A stretch of DNA of 64,000 nucleotides from Lecanosticta acicola (taxonomy: Eukaryota > Ascomycota > Dothideomycetes > Mycosphaerellales > Mycosphaerellaceae), in NCBI GenBank assembly GCA_963674455.1, contig CAVMBE010000101.1, positions 27,352 to 91,351 on the forward strand, written 5' to 3'. Below, in pieces: positions 42,163 to 53,114 of this stretch. Positions within the stretch are counted from its first letter, which is position 1, and each line of letters begins with the position of its first letter. Made by a program: the position numbers and the translations under genes. Under the pieces are notes generated by a model. The model saw nothing but the letters and a program-made list of their open reading frames with translations. It was not told where the DNA came from and ran no database searches.

Positions 42163-42896
42163 CCTATTAGATCTTTTTATTCATAAAGACGTTTTATTAA
42201 CACCCTTTTTCTTTTTCTATATATTATAAGGGCACAAAAAAGAGTTATATATTTTTTTCCTTGTAATGTTAATGTAAATATATTCAGTTTATTATTAGTG
42301 AACAATTAATGATAAGTTTGTTATTTAGTTTTTAATAAAATTAGTACTTTGTATCTGAAAACATTAAAGTTATTTAAACCAAAGCCTATAGACTTTAAAA
42401 ACACACTTAATGACGGTAGTGTTACCATTTCATTTATTGAAATGTAAGTTTTACGTAGTATTGTACCACGTATATTTTAGAGTATCTGAAGATAAACTTC
42501 ATGCCTATATGCATTCAGCATTTATTTGTAACCAACGTAGCTTTATTGCTGTGCCTTACTAGGTCGTACCTTCGGTTCTCTTAGAGGCCATCAACGAGCC
42601 TTCCCCGCTATTTTTTTTCTTTAAAAAGAAAATTAATTCTGACACATAGCATATGTGTGTCCTTTACAGGCGTGTTAACTTTAAACTTCTGTTTAAACAA
42701 CAAATAAACCAGAGGTTAGCATACCCAACTCCTTTCGTACGAAGGGGCTATTCTTGTTTTACTCTAATTACTTCTAGAAGATAGAAACCATACTGTCTCA
42801 CGACGTATTTAACCCAGCTCGTGTAGCTCTTTAACCGACGAACAGTCGTACCCTTCATGATTCCTACATTCATGTGGATGAGCTAAGCCGACATCG

Positions 42897-43868
42897 CATT
42901 ATACCATTAGTTTCTTAATGGATTAGACTATATCTTTATCCAGTACAAAGAGTAATTGTATGGCCCTGGATACAGGCGTGTAGTCGTTGAGGGGTTTATA
43001 AAAACTTTTTGCCAGTTAATTTAAATGTAAACTTCCCTGCTGATTGTCCATTAACTCTGTGTGAATTATCTTTAAGATTTTCACTGGGTTAGACCTTAGT
43101 ACTTAAAGCTTTAGGATGTTCCAGCATATAGCCCGCTGCTAATATTACATTACTGTAATAAATCCCCGATGTATATTATTATTTTTTTTTATTACTGGTG
43201 TAATTTATATAGAAAAGACTCGTGCACATGTTCTAATATTAGGGGTTTTATACTATCAAAACTATGTTTTTTTATGTATATTCTGTGATATATATTACCA
43301 CTTTTACCCTTTTTATTATGAATAGAACAGTCTGCGCTAAATTTATTGTTTAGACATGTAATGAGTAATTTTACTTCGTCGAAAGTATAATTATCAGTAC
43401 ATAAGGTTATACCTCCCTTTTTAACCAATTGACCATCACCACATATTCAATGTGCCAAAGAAATAGGTGTAATTCAATTGTTTATCATTAAAGGTATTGT
43501 CTTTTTCCCATTTAGTAAAAACATCTCTGCTAAAAAATTTAAATTTTCTAGGTTATATGATTTAAAGTATACACTTTGATTTGTATTATTATACCTTTTA
43601 TCCAATCTAGAGTAATATTTTATAGGGTACAATGGTAATCCTTCATTACTTAATAGATTGTGCAAGTAAACCATATAATTATTATGTTTACTAGTTTGTT
43701 CCATAGTAATAAATGATTTATTTCCTGATCTGTTTACATGTCCATCACCTAAAATTAGCCCAACAAGTAGCTCTTTTACCTTTGTATTTAATTCTATCAT
43801 AGTTTAAATATCGTGCTTCTTAAATATACTATATCATTTCTTCTTTTTATACTATTTATACATATTAA
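42897..43868 (-). other. Group I intron of rnl
   Basis: Interrupts GGCACCT|CGATGTCGG, the site equivalent to E. coli 23S position 2500, a known fungal insertion site. Core: TTAGACTATATCTTTATC (42925), CGTGTAGTCGTTGAGGGG (42977), CCCTGCTGATTGTCC (43035) and TTCCAGCATATAGCC (43119). Confidence 0.88.
43192..43800 (-). CDS. LAGLIDADG (type 2) endonuclease, rnl intron
   Basis: ATG 43800, TAA 43192, 202 codons, TGA-Trp at 43474. Motifs L-L-V-G-L-I-L-G-D-G-H-V and A-H-W-I-C-G-D-G-Q-L. Compact type 2 family as in the cob IA introns. Both acids are present. Free-standing because the exon is rRNA. Looks intact. Confidence 0.88.
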
Positions 43869-45210
43869 AGGTGCCAAACTGCGCACTCAATTTGTACTCT
43901 CTGGCGCAATTAGCCTGTTATCCCTAGCGTAGCTTTTTCATTAATCCAAGACCTTTCCTTTCTGCATCTTGTGATCATATGCCCCGCTTACGCGACTGAA
44001 AGACGTGTAAGTCTAACAGTAAAGCAAGGTTAAGCCATTAAACTTTAATAGTTGTATTAACAATTATTTTTTTTTTACAAAAAAAAAATAAATTAAAACA
44101 ATAACTTATAGAGGTATTTCTCACAACATTAATGTTTTATCAACATCTATTTTCCATATAGTTAAAACCTTACTTAAAAAAATATAATTAATCTAACTTA
44201 ATAGAAAAATAATCGAATATATTATTGTTTTCCTTTATTATTGATTTTTCTATCTTAAAAGGAAAAATAAACTATTACAAATTAAAATAAATATGCCATA
44301 CCCTTATTTTTCATAGGTTATAGCATAAATTATTAGTGTGGTTATATTACCTTACTAATAAATTAACAATTTTAACTTTGGATACACCCAGGTACTTTTT
44401 GTGGGATCTGTGCCCCGCATAAACTATCTAATAGCCAATGTCACCGAAACTTATTACATAATAAGAATATTGTATTTTTCGGTTGAGCGATTGCGAGGTA
44501 TACAATCTCCAATATGATATACTAAGTAAAGGTGTTACAATTATATATCGTCTACTACCTTATACACTAGAAATTGCAATATCATACCCAATAACTATTA
44601 ATAGTAAAGCTGCATAGGGTCTTCTCGTCTAACTAGAAGAAAACTGTATCTGCACAGTTATTCCAATTTCACTGAGACAATCATTGAGACAGCTGTTGTA
44701 TCGTTAAATCATTCATGCAAGACCGCATTTAACGGCCAGGGTATTCCGCTACCTTAGGACCCTCATCGGTAAGGCCGCCATTGATTGGGGGTTCCTTCAA
44801 AACCTAGTCTGTAAAAAACTAAGAAAATCCGTTAACCAGCCAACATAGGGCAGAAATCACACTCAATACTTTGACTTAACGTCTTATGCAAAGTGCTTTG
44901 TTTTAATTAAACAGTCGTACAACACCATTTTATGTCTCCTCCTATTTAACTTTTTAACTTAATGAAAAAAATAATAGTGGCACACCTTATCCCGAAGTTA
45001 CGGTGTCAATTTGCCGAGTTCCTTAATGATTGTTATCTCAAACGCCTTTGTATTCTCTACTTGCTTACTTGTGGTAGTGTTTAGGTACGGTTATGATGAC
45101 TACAAACTTTTTCCTGAACCCTTTACTCATATTCCCCTAGTCTGCAAATTTTTCTTTAATATCCCCAAAAATTAAACCTATCCTTTCCCTAGAGTATTAT
45201 TAAATCTACC

Positions 45211-45249
45211 ACCCCCCATAATAAGAGGGGTGTCTCTTATTATGGGGGG
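45211..45249. repeat. GC-rich hairpin inside rnl
   Basis: Near-perfect inverted repeat CCCCCCATAATAAGAGG / CTCTTATTATGGGGGG with a short loop, within a variable expansion of the rRNA. Confidence 0.85.
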
Positions 45250-47080
45250 GGAGTTAAACCTGCTTAAGCTGTAACAACTAAGCAAGGTTAACTTATATTA
45301 GGACCCCCTTAAGGAAAGAAAGAAGAGTAGGCCTTTCCAAGTGGGGGGTGAAGGGAGTACTCAAAGGGGAGGTAATTAGGCCTGCTTTATTAAGTCTACA
45401 GCAAAAGAGAAATAACTAAGCAAGGTTAATTTATTAGTTTCCCACGCTTACATTTCTTCTCGTCTTTAAACATCCCTTGATAAAAAATACCAATCTGTAA
45501 GGTGGCTTTTTCTAAAACTAACGGTCAACGCTACCCATCGTTCATTCCTTTAGGACAATACTATAAACTTAGGGACCGCTTAAAATAAATACCATAAGCT
45601 TAAGGCGAGGGGTTGTCCCTTTTTCGTTACTCATGTCAGCATTATCGCTTGGGATCATCATTATATCCTTTATTATAAAGTCATAGACTTTCTTTTCTTA
45701 TATTAAAGGGGACAACTACAGTAAGTATAGGTTAAACAAAAAAAAGGTATATATAGAAAAGTAATTTTTTTTTTCTTGTTGGATTAAAGTCACCCTAGTT
45801 ATCCTTTATAGAGATAATCAATGACACTCACTCTTAGATTTCCCAACGTTCCGCTACCCCATAGAATGTTTTCATCTATGTACAAAGTTTCGGTATATTA
45901 TTTAGATCCGTTATATTTTCGGTGCGTTTAACTTAGTTATACTTAATATTTATCCAGGTAAAGAATGAATAGGTTATAAGGTATGTTTTCTGCATCCTTC
46001 GCCTTCATTCTAAGAAAGAATAAAAAAAATAAGAATAACATATAAACCAGTGCTCTGTTACGAGATCTTTAAAAAGTGGCCGCTTCTAAGCCTATTTCCT
46101 GGTTGTATCTGAAAAAAACTTCCTTAATTTCACTTAATAATAATTTTGGAACCTTAACTTTTGTTCTGGGCTGTTTCCCTTTGGACATACAACCTTATCG
46201 TACTATGTCCGACAGTTTAATATTCATCATTGCCCTTCCGAGAGCAAATCCTCACTGATAAAATCTTCACGATCCCCCAATGTATACAAACTGGCAATCT
46301 CTTTAAAGAAAAGAGATACGCCAAAGTCTGTCTGAGATCACAATTCTGTACCTGCAATGATGTACGGTTGTTACCTTTAAACTACCTACTTATATAGGTT
46401 TCGCGGAAAACCAGCTATCCTAGTCAGTTTTGTCTTTCACCAACTTACCACAATTCATCAGATATCTTTACAACGATAACCTGTTCGAGCTTTTATAACC
46501 CTGATCATGGTAAGATCACTAGGCTTCGGGTCTAATCTTAGATACTAATTCATTATTTAATAATTGGTTTATCTGTGTTTCTAGTCATTTCACCTCTACA
46601 TTTAACCTTTAGTTTTTAAAAGTTTTTAAATTTTATTTTAACTTTGTAGCTGCTACTCTTTTTAGAAATCTCGCATCTAATATTAACTTGCTGACCCATT
46701 ATGCAAAAGGTACGCTCTAATTAATCATTACGATTTTCACTTGAGCTGCTTATAAAACTACTATTTCACAGTAAGTTCCCTTACGCTACTTCTTCGCTAT
46801 CGCTTATATATCGTATTTAGCCTTAGAGAAAGGTTTCCCCATTTTCAAACAGATTATTTCCATTTTACTTTAAAGGCTTTTCATTGACCAAGGGTCAATA
46901 AATCTCATTTGATTTCTTTTCCTGAAGTTAATAAGATATTTCAATTCACTTCGTTTATTACAGGATTTTTCCTAGAATTGCTGAATAGGATTCAACATTG
47001 ATCTTCGACATATAGCTGTTAATCCATAATAGTTTCTTTATATACTTGCCATCATTTTAATTAAAAGGATGAAATATTAC

Positions 47081-48001
47081 ATTACATATCAATAACATTA
47101 CTATTGTGTTTAAGATAAAATACATGTATATCTTACACACTAATACTATTTTCTTATTAGTTTTATACTTTCTGTTAAAGTAAGCAGAGGCATTACACAT
47201 TGTTTTTAAGTAACTATACTTTAGATTTATAATGATTTTTTAAATAAATGCGCTAATAGTACAGTTATAAGGCTTTTTTTTTTATTAGATAAGAAAAATA
47301 CTGTACATATATATCTTATCTTGAACACATTAGTAATGTGGTATATAGTTTCCTATAACATTGTGTATAAGCATAAATATATGTAATACACTTGTATTTA
47401 ATATTATAACCTATTACGTTTATAATAATAATAGAGAGTCCTATCTTATATAATACTTTGAGAAATAAGGGGTTATGCTTGTATTAATATACATTATAAT
47501 ACAAAAAAACAGGTTTCTTTAAACACAATAATATCTGTAATAATTAAAAGGGTTTAAGTAATTAATAGGATTAGTATCCTGCATAATGGTATATTTACTA
47601 ATGCCATATCACATCATACATATATTACTAATTTTTATTATAAACATAATCTTTATCTACTATTAGAAATTAGAGATAATTGTATGTAATAAATATATCT
47701 TAAATGGTCTACCGTGTGTACGTATATAATATAAACATAATATACTACTATATATTTTGGCAATATTATTAATTTAACATTATGTCGTCTATTTCTTTTT
47801 TTAATTTATTTTTCTTTTTCAGGAAAAACTTTATCATATACTTATATTTACTGGTAATTTTCTTTTCTAATAAAAAAAAAATACGGTGAGTCAATACACT
47901 AGAAAAATAAATAATTTAACATAAGCTATACATTAAATGCATGTTTAATAGCAATAAAAAGAAAAAGGGGTTTAACTTATTATCTACTTTGAATGTAATA
48001 T
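47081..48001. other. AT-rich region between rnl and trnG
   Basis: No gene seen. Contains degenerate inverted relatives of the 57-bp repeat found at 52755 (ATTACTATTGTGTTTAAGAT at 47098; another near 47320). rnl is read leftward and trnG rightward, so divergent promoters are likely here. Confidence 0.5.
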
Positions 48002-48072
48002 ACGGCTATAGGTTAATGGTAGACCGTTCGTCTTCCAAACGATGTGTACCGATTCGATTTCGGTTGGCCGTA
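48002..48072 (+). tRNA. trnG: tRNA-Gly(UCC)
   Basis: Acceptor ACGGCTA/TGGCCGT, anticodon loop CTTCCAA (TCC). Confidence 0.92.
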
Positions 48073-48164
48073 GATAGAGGTTTACTTATTACTATTTAAA
48101 CTATTATTCTTTATTTTTTTTTTCTCTCATATTTTTCTTTTTATTATAAAGTAAGCCCTTTACT

Positions 48165-48285
48165 TTAAACGCTTGCCTTTTTTTTCCTTCTAAGAGAAAA
48201 AAAGCCAAAGGAAAAAAAAAATGAGCGCTCGCCATAGCCCTCGCCTTTTTTTTCCTTCCAATAGAAGAAAAAATGAGCGCTAAAG
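48165..48285. repeat. Cluster of dispersed GC-richer short elements
   Basis: Two inverted/adjacent copies of the element with arms CCTTTTTTTTCCTTC and AAAAAATGAGCGCT and a GCTCGCCATAGCCCTCGCC centre. Single copies occur near 710, 7975, 11300, 15492, 40430 and 51175. Confidence 0.7.
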
Positions 48286-48294
48286 TTATTCGTG

Positions 48295-48366
48295 GAGTTA
48301 GTAACTTAATTGGTAAAGGACTTTCTTGTCGAGAAAGTACATGCCGGATCGTAGCCGGCCTAACTC
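48295..48366 (+). tRNA. trnD: tRNA-Asp(GUC)
   Basis: Acceptor GGAGTTA/TAACTC, anticodon loop TTGTCGA (GTC). Confidence 0.92.
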
Positions 48367-48471
48367 GTAGAATTTGTTTACTTTCCCTGATAAATAAAGC
48401 ATTCGCCTTAAGGCGTTTAAACGTTAAAAAAGATAAATATATCTAAGTTTATGAAAAAAGTAATTAATAGA

Positions 48472-48551
48472 GGAAAAGTCGCCATAGGTAAGGCAAGATA
48501 TTTGCTAAATATTGTGTTTTTGCACCTGGATGTTCGAATCATCTCTTTTCC
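48472..48551 (+). tRNA. trnS: tRNA-Ser(GCU)
   Basis: Acceptor GGAAAAG/CTTTTCC, anticodon loop TTGCTAA (GCT), long variable arm. Confidence 0.9.
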
Positions 48552-48679
48552 GTTTATAGTACTCTTCATGTATATCTATATAATGTAATATCACATCCTT
48601 TTAAAGTTTTATCCTTTGATTTTTTTTCAGAATAGTAACTATTCTTTTTATTTTTAAAAAATGACATAATAATTTTAAA

Positions 48680-48749
48680 AGAGTATAGTTTAATTGGTAA
48701 AATAGGAAGCTTCAAACTTCAAATTCTCAGTTCAAGTCTGAGTGCTCTT
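48680..48749 (+). tRNA. trnW: tRNA-Trp(UCA)
   Basis: Acceptor AGAGTAT/GTGCTCT, anticodon loop CTTCAAA (TCA). It reads UGA, which fits TGA as Trp throughout the window. Confidence 0.92.
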
Positions 48750-49729
48750 GCACTATAGTAGTTTATTTACTAAAGACGGATAATGTCAATTAAACCCAAA
48801 TTACACATAAGTTCTAAAATATTACTTATATCTCTATTTTACATATTATTCATAATTTTTAAGAAACATCAATTATAAATGTACTGGTTTTTATTTTTGA
48901 AATGTTTTCCTAAAGAAATAGGTAAGAAATAGGTAAGAAATAGGTAAGAAATATATTATATCATGCTTCTCTTTATTCACATTGCTAGTGTAATTTTATA
49001 TGTATTTACATTAACAGTACATGTAAATTATAATAAATAAACAAGTAAATATTAAATTATTTATTAATATAATAATAAGATCTGTTTAAAGTCACAGACT
49101 TTCCTTTCTTATATTTTCTTTTCAGTATATAAACGTACTCCTTAAGGGGCTAAGCGAGAACTTTATTATTTTTACTTTTTAGTTTTTAGTTTTTTCTCAT
49201 TTTAAAAAAGGTTGAAAAAGAAGATACTAATATTAGCAATACTGTTATAATTACCATTTGACCTGCAGACGGAGGAAAACTTAATATTCTCACCTAAGCG
49301 TACCATACCTTTTAAATTCCACGGTAAATCGAAACAGGGCCTTTGACAGCCCTTTCCCACCCGTTTATTTAAAATTCTGTAAAGAGATATGTGTATAGCA
49401 TCTGAAATAAATGGGAGCACGTTTGTACATACTTAATGATTGTATTTAACTTTTTTCCTGAAAAAAATACAAATGAAGAATTATACAAACTTAAGGACAA
49501 AATTAAATGATAGAATTTCTTTTATAAGGTATACAAACATAAAAAATTTACTTAAACCTCATGAAAAATCAAAAAATAGCAAATAGTCTAGAGTTTCTTT
49601 TTTTTTCTTAGAAAAAAAATGAAATGACTTTAACACAACTAAGGAAAATCATGCTAGTCAAATCTAGAATAATATGTATAGTTTATACTAAAAAAAATTT
49701 AGATATTACTTTGATTACAACTTAAAAAA
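48750..49729. other. Intergenic region trnW to trnI
   Basis: Mostly AT-rich. 48920-48950 has a 12-bp triplicate (AAATAGGTAAGA). 49240-49430 is GC-richer and contains a 72-codon minus-strand ORF (49202-49420) that I do not accept as a gene without more evidence. Confidence 0.5.
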
Positions 49730-49801
49730 GGTTCCTTAACTTAATAGGTAAAGTGTACTTTTGATAAGAGTATGTTCGATGTTCAAGTCATCGAGGAATC
49801 A
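49730..49801 (+). tRNA. trnI: tRNA-Ile(GAU)
   Basis: Acceptor GGTTCCT/AGGAATC, anticodon loop TTGATAA (GAT). Confidence 0.9.
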
Positions 49802-49872
49802 CACGCTTGAATGTTTAATTTTCTTTTATTAAAAATAAAAGGTGAGAAAGATAAAGTCATATATAAATCAAA

Positions 49873-49959
49873 AGAGAATTGGCTGAGTGGTTTATAGCGA
49901 TAAGCTTGAAACTTATTTTAGTAAAGTATACTAACATCCGTTCGAATCGGATATTCTCT
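49873..49959 (+). tRNA. trnS: tRNA-Ser(UGA)
   Basis: Class II, acceptor AGAGAAT/ATTCTCT, anticodon loop CTTGAAA (TGA), T-arm CCGTTCGAATCGG. Confidence 0.93.
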
Positions 49960-50117
49960 GACAGTTTATAAGTTCATAGTGTTTAATCTTTATATTGTTT
50001 ATTTTTTTTTTAATAAAAGGCCATATAAGGAAAAACTCTAAAAAAAATATAAGAAAAAAGAAACCATTACATTATTTTTTTTATAATGTAATATAAGTGT
50101 ATGAAAAAAAAAAAATA

Positions 50118-50189
50118 CGGGTTAGAGCCAGGCTGGTTAGGCGCCTCATTTGGGTTGAGGAATTGTTATGTTCGAATCATAATAACCCG
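50118..50189 (+). tRNA. trnP: tRNA-Pro(UGG)
   Basis: Acceptor CGGGTTA/TAACCCG, anticodon loop TTTGGGT (TGG). Confidence 0.92.
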
Positions 50190-51546
50190 AAGGTTTACAA
50201 TAATATTTATAATTTTTTTTTGTTTAATGTATATTGCCCTATATAAGTATATGGTATAGCTATGCAATAATTGTAAGATATTTAATAACTTAAAATTTGA
50301 TATATTTGTAAGGAAAACTGTTAAGAAAGCTGCATATTGACATTTTATGCATATATTGAGGATTTTGTGGTTGGGCATACATGTTATAAGATTATTACTT
50401 TTTTCGATAATTGCAAAGAGAAAACCTTTAAATCAGATCTTACGAATACTTTTATAATGTATTCATTTATTTACTTACGTCAATAAGCGTTTAATTTTGT
50501 TTCGTTCGTATTAATATCTTTACGATTTTCTTATTCTTTGGTATATGTAACTCAAATGAATCCCTTGTAAAAAATTATTAATTGTTAATTTTATCTTAGA
50601 CTTGTAGCATTAAGATTAGGAAAAAGTACATAATTCACGTAATATTATTATTACGGTATTCATCATAGGCAATGAATTCTACCTTGTTGCTTTATTATAC
50701 CATCAAATAAGTCCAACCCTTTTTTTTTTTTTTTTTTTAATTATGCAGTATTTATTAGTTTAATATTGCTGCCTTTCCTTTTTCTGGCACTTTTGTTAAA
50801 TACTATCAATATTGCTACCTCACAATACAATCCTTGTAAACTTAAAGTTATTGGCTAGTGATATCATCCAATCATGTGAATCTTGCTGCCTAGTGGTATG
50901 AACCAATCAGCTCAATATTACTGCCTAATGATGCAATCCTTATCACTTCTATATTGCTGCCGGATAGTATAAACCAATCAGGTGAATCTTGCTGCCTAAT
51001 GATGCAATCTTTATAAGCTCAATATTGCTGCCTAATTACGTAATACTTGGATTATTGCATCGCCTAAAGATTATATATACTTTTAACTTTCTTATCTAAA
51101 ACCTTCTTCTTCAGACATCAAATCCTTAGTACACAACACCACCACGCTACATCAAGCATAGCCCTTTGCCATTTTTTTTTCTTCTTCTCGCCATAGCGCC
51201 CCCCATAGTGTAAGGTAGAAAAAAAAGGCAGCGTTAAAACAAGCAAGAAAGGTCTTTACTGATAAAAAGGGAACTGGAAAGAAAAAGGCTGCAAACATGC
51301 CACTTCGTTTAAGATCAACTAGTTTTACTATCTCAGTCTATGGATTCTACTGCTTGTTCATGTAGTTCAATCTTTTTAAAGATCAACAAAGGGCTGAAAT
51401 CTACCCTCTTCCTGGGTTACTGCAGATAGAAAAAAATAGAAAAAGAGAATGAAGCAAGAGAGGCTTTAGACAATATACCGGGCGCAAAAAAAGAGTTTAT
51501 TTCATTTAAAAAGGTCAAGAGAGCTTTGTTCCGCGAATAACGTATT
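50190..51546. other. Repeat-bearing intergenic region
   Basis: No conserved gene. Has a run of about 20 T at 50720, an iteron-like array at 50755-51055, a GC-rich dispersed element near 51175-51232, and in-frame debris upstream of the next ORF: an open stretch (51436-51540) in the ORF119b frame, ended by TAA three codons before its ATG. Confidence 0.55.
50755..51055. repeat. Degenerate tandem array, ~35-bp iterons (about 8 units)
   Basis: Units share a core like TTGCTGCCTAATGATGCAAT with flanks CAATCAG/CTTATAAG and CTCAATA. Starts of clear units lie near 50765, 50812, 50882, 50915, 50951, 50988 and 51025. Adjacent, without unique spacers, so not a CRISPR array. Confidence 0.8.
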
Positions 51547-51906
51547 ATGATTGAGGAGAATCCAGAAGACAATTATGTGCAAGGGTCTGACTCTGAACAT
51601 GGAGAAAGGATACTAAAATCTGACAAGCCATATGAAGAAATAATGGATGGCTACAAACTGGATGTTAGGAATGAAAATGAAGCAATAGCTATCTTTGTTT
51701 TGCTAAAATGGATATCAAAAACAAAAGGGAGATTTGTGAGGAAATTGAGAGAAGAAAGACTGGTAAGTGAATTAACTCTCTCTATATTGAGTGAGAAAGA
51801 TGTGAATGAAGCCTCACAGGCCTTTCCCACAACTTTTGGAAAACATTTTTATGATCTCCTCAATCTTGATAGTGAAAAACTTCTATCAGATAGTGAACAA
51901 AAATGA
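51547..51906 (+). CDS. ORF119b, acidic charged protein, unknown
   Basis: 119 codons, ATG 51547, TGA at 51907 would read Trp under code 4, so the true end is TGA-independent: the frame reaches AAATGA then continues; the listed end is the last codon before it. Sequence is acidic (D-S-E-H-G-E-R, S-D-K-P-Y-E-E-I) with L-V-S-E-L-T-L-S-I-L-S-E-K and a C-terminal D-L-L-N-L-D-S-E-K. GC-richer than neighbours, like ORF177. The upstream in-frame segment (K-E-N-E-A-R-E-A-L-D-N-I-P-G) suggests a longer ancestral protein now interrupted by TAA. Family unknown. Confidence 0.45.
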   Translation: MIEENPEDNYVQGSDSEHGERILKSDKPYEEIMDGYKLDVRNENEAIAIFVLLKWISKTKGRFVRKLREERLVSELTLSILSEKDVNEASQAFPTTFGKHFYDLLNLDSEKLLSDSEQK

Positions 51907-51909
51907 TTG

Positions 51910-53114
51910 AGATTAAAGAGGGAAAAGGTGATAAGAAATAGGTTCGGTCGCCGCTACTGCGGCTGAACCCTGCTTTGCTGGAAAATCTATAAAAAAAAAA
52001 TAGCTATTTTGTATAGGAGTGTTTAAAAATGGGTTAATATACTGTTAAGGGAGTTAAGGAGTATAATTGCTATATATAACAAGAAAAAAATATAAGAAAA
52101 ACGCTTCACACTTACAAACTCTATATTCGTATAAATATTAATATGAGGGTATAGTTTCATTATAACACGAAAATAGATTGCACATTTACTTTTTTTTTAT
52201 AGAAAAAAATACATAAAAATAGTTGTATCGTGTATGATACTATTACTCGTTGTGTATTTTAAATCAGTTATATAGAGCAAATAAAACCCGAAGTTTTACG
52301 GTACAGTTCAAGATCTTGTACTATTATGATTTAAACCTATATGATTAATTTTTTATTTTTTTTCTGGAAAAGGCCCTTTCTTGCGCAAGAAGACATACGA
52401 TACAAAATATGACCATAATATGTCATGTATATTGTGTTTCTTATTTATACTTACTTAATATATCTACTACAACTAAGAAAAAAGAATACGAACGCACTAT
52501 AATGCATTATCTATTATAGATACCGTCAATAATGAATGACGAACATAGCATTATAAATGCATAGTCAAAGGCAAGTAAATGTTATTAGTATAGGTTAGTG
52601 TGAATAAAATAAATACGACCTTCTGGTTAATGATGTCATAAGTGGTTCAGTATTATAATAATAGTAGTTACTTATAAACAATTTTTTTTGTTTTATTGAA
52701 TTTAATAAAATACTTAACTTATAACTATAAGTGCTTGGCAATGTTAAACATTCAATTATCTTAAACACAATAGTAATGTTATGTATAATAAAATGTAAAT
52801 TTATTATTTGTATTATCTTAAACACAATAGTAAGGTTACGTATACTAAAATGTAAATTTATTATTTGTATTATATTAAGTGCAATAGTAATGTAATGTAT
52901 ACTACAATGTAAATTTTTAATTAAAAATACTATTAAGACATAACATTAAAATTAATGCAACTTTTTTCTTATTAATTTAAAAGACATAATTACTTAATTA
53001 TAATATGCAATTATTATTAGATCTTCAATTTTTAAAATAAAAACCATTACTAGATAATAGCATGGTTTACTTATGCAACATAGGTGAAAAGATAAATTTT
53101 TACCTTTACATTTA
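51910..53114. other. AT-rich region before rns
   Basis: No gene supported. Holds a short GC-richer element (GGAAAAGGCCCTTTCTTGCG, 52365) that has a relative near 61494, and the 57-bp tandem repeats at 52755. Confidence 0.5.
52755..52920. repeat. 57-bp tandem repeat, three copies
   Basis: Units begin at 52755, 52812 and 52869 with ATTATCTTAAACACAATAGT (third diverged) and contain AAAATGTAAATTTATTATTT. Degenerate relatives occur upstream of rnl. Confidence 0.88.

Larger units (their letters stand above)
42380..47080 (-). rRNA. rnl: Large subunit ribosomal RNA
   Basis: Minus strand. Landmarks: a match to the conserved GGGGAAACC of domain I near 46835, the AACAGGCTAAT and GCGATGTCGGCTTAGC peptidyl-transferase segments either side of the intron, the sarcin-ricin TAGTACGAAAGGA near 42735 and the 3' terminal GCTGAA-GCAT region near 42500. 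Ends are estimates. One group I intron (42897-43868). Species-specific expansions include a GC-rich hairpin at 45211-45249 and GC-richer sequence at 45300-45420. Confidence 0.9.

Noticed and set aside
46076..46258. Plus-strand 60-aa ORF
   Set aside because: Lies inside rnl on the opposite strand.
49202..49420. Minus-strand 72-aa ORF near trnI
   Set aside because: GC-richer than its surroundings but no homology, no leader copy and isolated from other minus-strand genes.
50166..50378. Minus-strand 70-aa ORF overlapping trnP
   Set aside because: Overlaps a tRNA and is explained by AT-rich composition.
50755..51055. Possible CRISPR array
   Set aside because: Repeat units are adjacent and degenerate with no unique spacers, and mitochondria lack CRISPR systems.
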